Positions 1-6,780 of a stretch of DNA of 7,293 bases are shown piece by piece. Position 1 is the first letter of the stretch; the number at the start of each line of letters is the position of its first letter. This stretch comes from a bacterium (GTDB lineage Bacteria > Bacteroidota > Ignavibacteria > Kapaibacteriales > UBA2268): positions 1-7,293 of the forward strand of contig JAUHXN010000145.1 in the NCBI GenBank assembly GCA_030426865.1, read 5' to 3'. The notes under the pieces are model-generated. The model saw only the letters and a list, made by a program, of their open reading frames with translations. It searched no databases and was not told where the DNA came from. The position numbers and the translations under genes are program-made.

Positions 1-331
1 ATATCGAAGAGTACTTGGCAGTACCATTGTGTAGTGCTTCAAGAACCTCTTCGCGGCTAGCTCCTAGCGTTTCAACAGCAGAGTATAAGTATAACCCATG
101 ACCTGCTTCATCTTGTACTTTAGCGGTAGCTATTAGTTTACGTCTGAGTGAAGGAGCGCGTTGTATCCAATTGCCCTCGGGTAACATACCTACTATCTCG
201 CTATGTGCATGTTGCGACATCATACGGATCAGGTTTTTACGGTAAGCTTCGGGCATCCAATCTTTGGGCTCTATTTTCTCACCAGCATCTATTTTCGCTT
301 GGAACTCTTCTAATCTTTTTAAATCTTCCAT
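1..331 (-). CDS. paaA: Phenylacetyl-CoA epoxidase catalytic subunit PaaA, N-terminal part (cut by left window edge)
   Basis: Reverse-strand translation from the ATG at 331-329 gives 110 codons and runs off the left edge in frame. The protein is the ferritin-like di-iron oxygenase subunit of the PaaABCE complex, which epoxidises the aromatic ring of phenylacetyl-CoA in the cytoplasm. What is seen: SEIVGMLPEGNW at residues 44-55, APSLRRK at 59-65, AKVQDEAGHGLYLYS at 70-84 and AKYSSI at 105-110, all typical of PaaA. Glu45, Glu75 and His78 (an ExxH 30 residues after the first Glu) are the expected first set of iron ligands; the second set lies outside the window. The full family protein is about 310-330 residues, so roughly a third is present. 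The start is chosen because the family N-terminus begins just here; no clear Shine-Dalgarno precedes it. The rest of a paa operon would be expected further left, but cannot be seen. GC is about 43%, higher than neighbouring genes. Confidence 0.93.
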   Translation of the reverse strand, partial: MEDLKRLEEFQAKIDAGEKIEPKDWMPEAYRKNLIRMMSQHAHSEIVGMLPEGNWIQRAPSLRRKLIATAKVQDEAGHGLYLYSAVETLGASREEVLEALHNGTAKYSSI

Positions 332-363
332 TTTCAATTCGGTTTTATCTTTTACAATTTTCT

Positions 364-392
364 AATATAATCTATTTACGGAATAAAAGCAA
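364..392 (-). promoter_or_regulatory. Candidate sigma70-like promoter for paaA
   Basis: On the reverse strand TTGCTT (392-387) and TATATT (369-364) are separated by exactly 17 nt. Transcription would start near 357, leaving a leader of about 25 nt before the paaA ATG at 331. The match to a TTGACA-17-TATAAT promoter is good, but the region is AT-rich and chance matches are easy. The Bacteroidota-type TAnnTTTG -7 element was looked for and not found here. Confidence 0.4.
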
Positions 393-493
393 TGTTATTT
401 AGTAGTTGAATATCTTTTTTTAGAATTATTTGTATAGAAGAAGACTTTCTAAATTTTTAAAAGATGTAGCATAAAAAAAGTGACAATGTCTGG

Positions 494-536
494 AGACGTT
501 TTTGCTGTTGAGGTGTCTTTATACATACAGACGTTT
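494..536. repeat. Direct repeat AGACGTTT upstream of the T9SS gene
   Basis: AGACGTTT occurs at 494-501 and again at 529-536, 35 bp apart. The second copy occupies the place where a -35 element would sit relative to the TATAAT at 554-559 (17-bp spacing), and that promoter has no good -35 hexamer of its own. This would suit an activator or alternative sigma factor site. That is inference from position only; an 8-mer repeat can arise by chance. Confidence 0.3.
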
Positions 537-553
537 CTAAAATCAAAAAAGAA

Positions 554-559
554 TATAAT
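554..559 (+). promoter_or_regulatory. Candidate -10 element (TATAAT) for the T9SS protein gene
   Basis: A perfect TATAAT lies 74 bp before the chosen ATG at 634, predicting a leader of roughly 65-70 nt. The sequence 16-18 bp upstream (around ACGTTT) is a poor -35, so the promoter would be weak or activator-dependent. It coincides with the downstream AGACGTTT repeat. Confidence 0.35.
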
Positions 560-623
560 TTTTCGATTTATATGTGACAAACTTAATGTTCAACTGTCAT
601 TATGATAACATTTATTACAAACT

Positions 624-627
624 GGAG
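624..627 (+). promoter_or_regulatory. Ribosome binding site GGAG deciding the start at 634
   Basis: GGAG, followed by a 6-nt spacer, precedes the ATG at 634. The protein from that ATG begins directly with a signal peptide, whereas the longer in-frame reading from the GTG at 574 would put a 20-residue polar stretch in front of it and has no such site. Confidence 0.7.
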
Positions 628-633
628 AATTTC

Positions 634-3582
634 ATGAAATCTATATACTATTTACTTATTTTATCACTATTTCAATTTGGATTTACTTACGTAGATGCCA
701 AAGATGATATACAGATAAAAACCAATATCAAATCGCTAGAACTTGCTTCGTCGGAAGGGACTGAGTTCTTTGTCGCTTTCCCATATAATGATAATAAGCA
801 ACAACAGGGTCAAAACCTTGCTATATACGTTACGTCTAGAGTAGATAATGTAGTAACATTGTCGAATGATGCTCTAGGACTGAACATTAAAAAATCAGTA
901 AAAGCTAATGAAACAGTTGAATTTTCAACTTCTACAGGCCTATTAGATTGGGGTGCAGAGATTTTTGATTTCGAAACAGTAACTAATGGAGGTTATAAAA
1001 TAACTTCCGAATCTCCAGTAACAGTATTTTGTCTTAATTCTAAGATAGTAACATCAGAAGGATATATGGCTATACCTACACGTAGTTGGGGTAAGGAGTA
1101 TATACATAATAGCTTTTATGATTTCAAAGAAGCTAGAGAGTGGGCTGGTGGATTCGTAGTCCTAGCTAAAGAAGATGACACAAGGATTGTTATTAATATA
1201 GTTGATGGTGCTAATAGAGCTAGAGGTTTTGGTGAAACTACTGGCGGTAAAATGCACGGAGATCAGATAGAAGTTTATCTTAATGAGGGTGAGACTTATG
1301 CCGTACAGGGTACAGGTACAACAAGAGGTATATTTGACCTAAGTGGTACAAGAGTAGTATCAGATAAACCTATTGGACTTATTTCGTACCACAATAGAGC
1401 TATGATACCTGCTACTGTTGTGAATAATGGTAGAGACCATATATTAGAGATGATCCCAGCTGTTGAAGCCTGGGGAAAGGAGTATTTCTCTGTTGAGTTG
1501 GAAAGAAATACTGACAAGGGAGACTATTTCAGAGTTGTAGCCGCCGAAGACAATACAACGCTAGATATAATATGGTATGATAAAAAAAGCAAACAAAAAG
1601 TAAATGAATTCAAATCTATAGAATTAGAAAAGAAAGGGAACTGGTTCGAGTATAATGGTGAAGGTGCAACTAGTCCACATGAATTGGAATCAATAAGAGG
1701 TGTTGCTCATTTCACTGCAGACAAGCCAATTTTGGTTTGTCAATATTCTTATTCTGCGAATTACGATGGAGCTGCATTTATGGATCCTTTTATGATAGTT
1801 TTAACTTCAGTAGAACAATACACAACCTATGCATATTCTACAACACCGCTTAATTATGGTAACAATGAATACCGTGAGAATTTCGTTAGAATAATTGTAA
1901 AAGCTGACACCATAGACCCAATAAATAATATTAGGCTTTTAAACTCATTCAAACTAAATGGTGTTAATTTAGACTATAAAAATGAGTATTATAACTATGG
2001 TAGAATCCCAAATTCTGAGTACTATTGGATTTCAATATTCTTAGATAAAGCCCAAACATTTAATTTAGAGAGTTTAGTACCTTTTACTGCTTCGATATAC
2101 GGCTTCGCTAACTTTGACTCCTATGGTTGGCCTGCTAGCTCTAATGCTAAGCGCCTTAACGTAACAGATTCATTATCACCTGGTATTGTTAAGATGGATA
2201 ATAACGATGGATATTTGTTTGGAGTAAGTGATAATCCGGAAGGAAATAGAAACGGAAAAGAAGGTGATTGGCCAAAGCAAGTAGATCAAGGAATTAGCCA
2301 AAAACCGGCTCTAAGTTCATCAAGTTATAATTTCACAGCACCTATTATTTTAGATGATAAAGGGAGAGAAATTGAATGGAATAGTGAGAATGTTTACTCC
2401 AATTTCCAATTCAAAGTGGATGTAGATAATAAATATGAAAACGCTATGGGTATAATTAGCGTTACTGATAATGGGGGTAATACTTCTGAGATTAATATTT
2501 ATTACGAAGTAGATAGCTTAGTAGTCGGATTATTGAATAAAGAAGTACTTGCTGAAAGAGTAAATATGACTTCGGAATTCAACTTAAAAGTAGAGAATAT
2601 ATCTGAGTCAGATGTTACTATCAATAGTATAAGTATTAGTGATAACTCTAACTTTTCTTTGGAAGGAAGTCTAAGTCTACCAATGACAATTGAGAAAGGT
2701 AAGTCTCTACCTTTGATGATGACATTTAATCCGGATAAAGAGGGTGAAAGTGCTGCTAATGTCATTGTAGAGACTGATGATTTGTCTTGGAATTATAACT
2801 TATCTGGTAACGGTTATGTGCCTACTATTCACATAAGTAATATTGATTTCGGTTCAATTAATATATCAGAAGGCAGCGACACTTATAAGGGAAGTGTGAT
2901 GATTAAGAACAGTTCAGCAACTGTCGATGGGGCTTATTCGGATATAACAATTAGATCAGTTTTAGTTGACCCTACTTCTCCAAATGCAGATCAATTCACT
3001 AATTTCAGAATAGAGGGAACTAATACACCTATATCAGAAATAGATGGACTTGTATTACCTGTCGGAGAATCTATAAATGTTGAATTTGATCTTAAAGCAG
3101 ATGGTACAGAAGGAAATAAATTTGCTAGATTATCGGTAATAAGTGATGCAGGACCAGCTACCGGAAATGGAGAATTACCAATTACAGAGAATCATATTGG
3201 TTACCAATTCGATGGTGAGTTTACTGTGAACAATAAATCTGCATTGGATGATGGCGGATATATAGAAGCAGAGCTTATCAATAAAACTCAAAGTTCTGTA
3301 GAGAATGGAGTTGATTATAGTTCACTTCAAATGAAGTTATTAAGCTCCAATCCGCTTGATGGAGAATCTATTTCATTAGAGATTATGAATGAGAATAGCT
3401 CTAACGTATTAATTACTATTTCCGATATCAAAGGGAATATAATTAGCAAATTATTCGATGGTAAAGTAACGAATAATAGCACAAAAGAATTCTCTATTAA
3501 AGGAATGGCTGCTGGTGTTTACTTCATCAATGCAACAAACGGTGATTCACAAGTAATAACTAAATTGATAATCGAGAAGTAA
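634..3582 (+). CDS. Secreted T9SS-dependent protein with IgGFc-binding-type region, Ig/ASH-like domains and C-terminal sorting domain
   Basis: A 982-residue exported protein. Residues 1-22 (MKS, hydrophobic core, VDA cleavage site) form a signal peptide. Residues about 42-505 match the IgGFc-binding N-terminal family: the unit GxEF/WGKEY followed by a beta-rich stretch recurs at 42-45, 152-156, 280-284 and more weakly 393-396, and (S/D)(S/K)P motifs recur at prolines 128, 246 and 365. About 506-633 is a beta-rich segment of unclear type. About 634-729 and 731-860 look like two ASH/choice-of-anchor-D-type immunoglobulin-like domains (for example NIDFGSI near the start of the second). Residues about 900-982 are a T9SS type A sorting domain with SNP near the start, the hallmark GMAAGVYF and a basic C-terminal end. 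The protein should cross the inner membrane by Sec and the outer membrane by T9SS, ending at the surface or released; adhesion or matrix binding is a guess from the family name. Only two cysteines remain in the mature protein. A strong terminator follows, so it is probably monocistronic. Confidence 0.85.
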   Translation: MKSIYYLLILSLFQFGFTYVDAKDDIQIKTNIKSLELASSEGTEFFVAFPYNDNKQQQGQNLAIYVTSRVDNVVTLSNDALGLNIKKSVKANETVEFSTSTGLLDWGAEIFDFETVTNGGYKITSESPVTVFCLNSKIVTSEGYMAIPTRSWGKEYIHNSFYDFKEAREWAGGFVVLAKEDDTRIVINIVDGANRARGFGETTGGKMHGDQIEVYLNEGETYAVQGTGTTRGIFDLSGTRVVSDKPIGLISYHNRAMIPATVVNNGRDHILEMIPAVEAWGKEYFSVELERNTDKGDYFRVVAAEDNTTLDIIWYDKKSKQKVNEFKSIELEKKGNWFEYNGEGATSPHELESIRGVAHFTADKPILVCQYSYSANYDGAAFMDPFMIVLTSVEQYTTYAYSTTPLNYGNNEYRENFVRIIVKADTIDPINNIRLLNSFKLNGVNLDYKNEYYNYGRIPNSEYYWISIFLDKAQTFNLESLVPFTASIYGFANFDSYGWPASSNAKRLNVTDSLSPGIVKMDNNDGYLFGVSDNPEGNRNGKEGDWPKQVDQGISQKPALSSSSYNFTAPIILDDKGREIEWNSENVYSNFQFKVDVDNKYENAMGIISVTDNGGNTSEINIYYEVDSLVVGLLNKEVLAERVNMTSEFNLKVENISESDVTINSISISDNSNFSLEGSLSLPMTIEKGKSLPLMMTFNPDKEGESAANVIVETDDLSWNYNLSGNGYVPTIHISNIDFGSINISEGSDTYKGSVMIKNSSATVDGAYSDITIRSVLVDPTSPNADQFTNFRIEGTNTPISEIDGLVLPVGESINVEFDLKADGTEGNKFARLSVISDAGPATGNGELPITENHIGYQFDGEFTVNNKSALDDGGYIEAELINKTQSSVENGVDYSSLQMKLLSSNPLDGESISLEIMNENSSNVLITISDIKGNIISKLFDGKVTNNSTKEFSIKGMAAGVYFINATNGDSQVITKLIIEK

Positions 3583-3637
3583 TGAATCTCAACCGTTTAA
3601 GCTAAGACAGACCAATAAGACGATAAGAATAATACCG

Positions 3638-3678
3638 AACTCTAGTATTACTTACATAAAGTGATGCTAGAGTTTTTT
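3638..3678 (+). terminator. Rho-independent terminator of the T9SS protein gene
   Basis: Left arm 3638-3653 and right arm 3659-3674 pair over 16 positions around a 5-nt loop (ACATA), and the T run 3673-3678 follows. Two pairs (3646/3666 and 3649/3663) are G-U in the plus-strand RNA but become A-C mismatches in the minus-strand RNA, and the minus side has no T tract after the stem. The element therefore serves the plus transcript, about 55 nt after the stop codon, and only weakly if at all the convergent response-regulator transcript. Confidence 0.88.
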
Positions 3679-3709
3679 ATAATAAAACAAATTAAGACTA
3701 GTGCTTATC

Positions 3710-4852
3710 TTATAGCTTCATTACTAGGTCTTCTTCAGAAGGTTTAAGTGTAGGGCAATCACCAAAAGTTATTAAGTTTTTGAATGCCTTTACAGGTAGT
3801 TGTTCGTAAAAAGAAAGATCTTTGCTTAGCTCTAGTATAGCCGCGTGATGTCTGACAAGAGTGGTTTCAACTGTTTGTATTACTTCACCTTCTTCTTTTA
3901 ATTTTTTTAGATCATTGAGTTCTAGTCTATATACTAGGTTTTCATATCTAACAGCTAAGTTTAGTAATATAGAATTAACTGGTATTCTATCAGCGCGGAG
4001 TCTATTCGGGAAGCCAGTTCCATTCGGCTTTTCCCACATTTTAAGACATACATTAGCTACAGGAGCTAGATTGAAATTATCCTGTAAACTACTAAAAGAA
4101 GAAATAAAGTGGTTTCTGTATATTTGTTGTTCCGATGATGCTAGTTCGGCAGGATCATTAAGATGATATTTATCTGAAACTCCTATTCTCTGTATTCCTT
4201 GAATAAAAGCAGCATAAACAAGATTATCAGTTTCATCTTCACTCAAATCGAATTGCTTTGCAAGATATCTACAGGTAATACATATACTGCTCAAACCTTG
4301 TCGAAAATAATACTTTGAATCATTTTGAGCTAATATGTATAGTTGGTTGATAATAGATAGAGTTTCTATGCTCATATCATGATCACCAACTAAACTCTTT
4401 ATGCGCTTTTCGTATTTGTCTATCCTAGCTTCGTAATCTTTTATTCTATTTGTGAGCATTTTTCGTGTATTATACTCTTCGAAAGCATTTGATACATTTT
4501 TAATTAATGCTATGTTGTCAAAGGGTTTGACGAGATACATAAATGCTTTGGCTTCTGATATCACCTCCATTATATTCTGGAGGTCTTGGTTTCCGGTAAG
4601 GATTATCCTTTTGGCATCAGGTACGAATTTAGTAGATTGGTTTAGAAACTCCGATCCTTGGATACCTGGCATCATCTGGTCACTAAGTATAACTCCTGGA
4701 GTGTATCCATTTTCAAGTATCTCGAGCCCCTCTTCTCCAGAGTGAGCTGTTTCCAAAGTACAGTATTTTTCGAATATTCTCGATAATAACTTGACTATTA
4801 TCTTGTCATCATCTACAATTAGTAGCTTACCTAATTTTTTTTCATCAACCAT
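3710..4852 (-). CDS. Response regulator with receiver domain and degenerate HD-GYP output domain
   Basis: A 380-residue cytoplasmic protein. Residues about 8-125 are a receiver domain with a complete phosphorylation site: acidic Asp14/Asp15, acceptor Asp58 (ILSDQMMPG), Thr86 (ILTG) and Lys109 (VKPF). Residues about 125-155 are charged and likely coiled coil. Residues about 165-330 align with HD-GYP phosphodiesterases: AAFIQGIQRIG at 214-224 corresponds to the HD box, EKPNGTGFP at 274-282 to the HHE...GYP box, and the segment to about 306 to the last Asp box. Nearly all metal ligands are replaced: HD is Gln218-Gly219, HH is Met272-Trp273, GYP is Gly-Phe-Pro, and the final Asp is Val or Glu; only His248 remains. 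Cyclic-di-GMP hydrolysis is thus unlikely, and a phosphorylation-controlled binding role is inferred. The ATG lies 1 nt past the lysC stop with no Shine-Dalgarno, suggesting reinitiation. No histidine kinase is in the window. Confidence 0.88.
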   Translation of the reverse strand: MVDEKKLGKLLIVDDDKIIVKLLSRIFEKYCTLETAHSGEEGLEILENGYTPGVILSDQMMPGIQGSEFLNQSTKFVPDAKRIILTGNQDLQNIMEVISEAKAFMYLVKPFDNIALIKNVSNAFEEYNTRKMLTNRIKDYEARIDKYEKRIKSLVGDHDMSIETLSIINQLYILAQNDSKYYFRQGLSSICITCRYLAKQFDLSEDETDNLVYAAFIQGIQRIGVSDKYHLNDPAELASSEQQIYRNHFISSFSSLQDNFNLAPVANVCLKMWEKPNGTGFPNRLRADRIPVNSILLNLAVRYENLVYRLELNDLKKLKEEGEVIQTVETTLVRHHAAILELSKDLSFYEQLPVKAFKNLITFGDCPTLKPSEEDLVMKL

Positions 4853-4853
4853 A

Positions 4854-6134
4854 CTAATCTACTACATTTATTAACACATCATGGAATCTATTATAATCCT
4901 CAGTCTTGTTATCGGCATTTGCAAATATAAGTATAGCGCCGCTAGACCAATCAATTTCTAAATGCTCGATGTTTAGATTATTTAATTTTGTTAATATACC
5001 GTTTATTTTCGAATTATTCAACTCACATATATAAATTAAATCTATTTCCTTTGTGATATATGCTCCATCCATATCCAATAGTTTATTGATATTCTTTTCG
5101 AATACGTAGTGAATTGAATTCTCTATTTGGTTGCTCGATAATAAGTTAAGACTTTTATTTACAACTGTATTAGTTATATGTTTATTAATTAGATAAAGAT
5201 TTTTTTTCGAATTAGTTTTGAATGTATAAAGTGTACATTTTCTTTTTATAGTAATGGTAGGTATTGGGTTTTCTTTATTCGTAGTTACTTGGGTACCGTG
5301 ATTTTCAGAGTTAAAGGTATTAAGTATTTTGACAGGTATATTTGCTTTTAGTGTTGGTTTCAATGTATCTGGGTGAATTACTTTTGCTCCAAAAAAAGCC
5401 ATACGCTCTAAACTTTCTATATTTATACTTTGCTTCGTGATTGGATTATTAATTAACCGAGGGTCAGCAGACATAACTCCGTTAACGTCAGTCCATATTT
5501 GCAGTTCATTTGCTTTTAGTTCAGCTGACAAAATAGCGGCTGAATAGTCAGAGCCACCTCGGCCTAAGTTAGTTATATTCCCTAGTGTATTTTTACAGAT
5601 AAACCCTTGTGTAACTATTGTATTAGTAGATTCTAGCTGCTGCAAAAGCTCTGATTTATTTACTATTGAGTATTCACCACTCTTGTTGTCATAGATTAAG
5701 TGATCTGTTATATTGAGAAAACTGCAAGAGTTTTTTTGACTATAGAACTCATAGAATATAGTACTCGACAATAGCTCACCAAAAGCAACTATCCTATTTG
5801 CCACATTATCACTTATATGTTCAAGTAATTCAACGCTATAGATGAGTTGGTCTAGTTCATGGAGTAAGGAAGTAATCTTGCTTTTAGAGTTTTCATCTAA
5901 GCAAAGATTGTCACAAAACTGAAGCATTTTTACTTCAATTTCGTTGTATATAACACGAGCAATTTCTAGATTTTCAGGGAGTGAATTTGTAATATTGACA
6001 AGTCTATCTGTGATTCCAGCACTAGCTGAAAGCACAACAATTTTTTTTACTGGTTGCTGATTTATAGCGTCAGCAACTAATTGCATAGCTTCGGCAGTAC
6101 CTACGGATGTACCACCAAATTTCATGACTATCAT
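4854..6134 (-). CDS. lysC: Aspartate kinase with divergent C-terminal regulatory region
   Basis: A 426-residue monofunctional aspartate kinase, catalysing ATP-dependent phosphorylation of aspartate, the first step toward lysine, threonine, methionine and diaminopimelate. Catalytic motifs are intact: KFGGTSVG at 5-12, LSASAG at 35-40, FGE with Glu120, GRGGSD at 191-196, WTDVNGVMSADPR starting at Trp214, and FGAKVIHP at 248-255. After about residue 285 one expects two ACT domains for feedback inhibition; the sequence there is poorly conserved, rich in Asn, Lys, Ile and Leu, and its DNA is only about 26% GC by hand count, so allosteric control may be altered or lost. No homoserine dehydrogenase is fused. 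The ATG overlaps the stop of the upstream gene by 1 nt (TAATG), and the response regulator follows after 1 nt, so the three genes look translationally coupled. A second ATG at codon 4 is possible, but the MIVMKFGG start is common in the family. Confidence 0.94.
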   Translation of the reverse strand: MIVMKFGGTSVGTAEAMQLVADAINQQPVKKIVVLSASAGITDRLVNITNSLPENLEIARVIYNEIEVKMLQFCDNLCLDENSKSKITSLLHELDQLIYSVELLEHISDNVANRIVAFGELLSSTIFYEFYSQKNSCSFLNITDHLIYDNKSGEYSIVNKSELLQQLESTNTIVTQGFICKNTLGNITNLGRGGSDYSAAILSAELKANELQIWTDVNGVMSADPRLINNPITKQSINIESLERMAFFGAKVIHPDTLKPTLKANIPVKILNTFNSENHGTQVTTNKENPIPTITIKRKCTLYTFKTNSKKNLYLINKHITNTVVNKSLNLLSSNQIENSIHYVFEKNINKLLDMDGAYITKEIDLIYICELNNSKINGILTKLNNLNIEHLEIDWSSGAILIFANADNKTEDYNRFHDVLINVVD

Positions 6135-6733
6135 TACAGTTCCAAGATTGGTGCCAAATGCTCAGCATCAGTAAGGTGAACCAATACCTGATCTTCTACC
6201 AAAGAAGCAACAGCAGCTTTAGCATCTGACAATTTTACTTTATGTTTGTATGCGAAATGCCATATATCTATACCACCATAATGAATTTCTAATGCCAGTA
6301 GTTGATTAGGAGTTAGTCCTTTTTTTTCCATAAACCTTACTTTTGCGGCCTCTACCATTACTTCAGATTCTCTATCAACTAATAGTTGAGGCATAAAGTA
6401 ATAATTATCTACAGTTTGTAAATCACAAATTGGGAAACCACGACCATCTTTCTCTAGCAGTTGCGGTAAAAACTCTATAGAAACTGTATAGTTTTCTTCA
6501 TTTTCTGACCATAAGTCATTCCAAACTAATCTGTCTTCTTCTTTTAGCCATTTGAAAAAATCTATTTCGAATTGAGGTAACTTAAACATACGAGCGGCAG
6601 TGAACTCATTTTTTAAAAGCTCTCCGTACTCTTTTTCCATTTTCAAAAAGACTTCTTCAGGAATATCCAGTACTCCTTCGTCTGTCACTAATTTTGTGAA
6701 AAATTCAATTATTTCTTGATTATTGCTACTCAT
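6134..6733 (-). CDS. Hypothetical protein of 199 residues, possible C-terminal helix-turn-helix
   Basis: I do not recognise this protein. It is soluble and acidic, with no signal peptide or membrane segment. The N-terminal half is helical and rich in Glu, Lys and Phe. A middle part (about 85-135) contains GRGFPICDL and DNYYFMPQLL, which look conserved rather than random. The C-terminal part, about 140-190, runs LTPNQ, then GGIDIWHFAY, a helix-forming KLSDAKAAVASL and a short hydrophobic strand, a pattern compatible with a winged helix; this is a weak structural guess. It is a real gene: a full-length frame with normal composition, a weak AAGG site 5 nt before the ATG, and a stop that overlaps the lysC start by 1 nt. 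Its position between a YfhO-type gene and lysC gives no clear function; the overlap points to co-expression with aspartate kinase. Confidence 0.85.
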   Translation of the reverse strand: MSSNNQEIIEFFTKLVTDEGVLDIPEEVFLKMEKEYGELLKNEFTAARMFKLPQFEIDFFKWLKEEDRLVWNDLWSENEENYTVSIEFLPQLLEKDGRGFPICDLQTVDNYYFMPQLLVDRESEVMVEAAKVRFMEKKGLTPNQLLALEIHYGGIDIWHFAYKHKVKLSDAKAAVASLVEDQVLVHLTDAEHLAPILEL

Positions 6734-6780
6734 AAACCTTTTTCATTTTTTATTAGCAGAATGACGACTAGAATAACTAG

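Larger units (their letters stand above)
332..633. other. Divergent intergenic region between paaA and the T9SS protein gene
   Basis: About 300 bases without a convincing gene. It is AT-rich and holds a candidate promoter for each flanking gene, two copies of the 8-mer AGACGTTT, and short GTCT/AGAC inverted pairs around 488-497. The GTG-initiated reading extension 574-633 is in frame with the downstream gene but is judged to be leader, not protein. No tRNA, riboswitch-like fold or small gene with a ribosome binding site was recognised. Confidence 0.6.

Noticed and set aside
148..402. 84-codon plus-strand reading frame
   Set aside because: It is antisense to paaA, which is certain from its motifs, and has no ribosome binding site or recognisable protein features.
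575..599. TGACA...TGTCA inverted pair in the leader of the T9SS gene
   Set aside because: The arms are only 5 bp with a 15-nt gap, which is within chance expectation in this sequence; not called an operator.
574..633. Longer GTG start for the T9SS protein, adding 20 residues
   Set aside because: The added residues are polar and would bury the signal peptide; the ATG at 634 has a GGAG site and starts directly with the signal sequence.
1296..1517. Minus-strand frame of 73 codons inside the T9SS gene
   Set aside because: It is a shadow of the coding strand with no independent evidence; the same applies to the minus-strand frame at 2502-2765.
3861..4166. Plus-strand frame antisense to the response regulator
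   Set aside because: The reverse strand encodes a motif-supported protein over this stretch; the plus-strand frame at 4452-4745 is rejected for the same reason.
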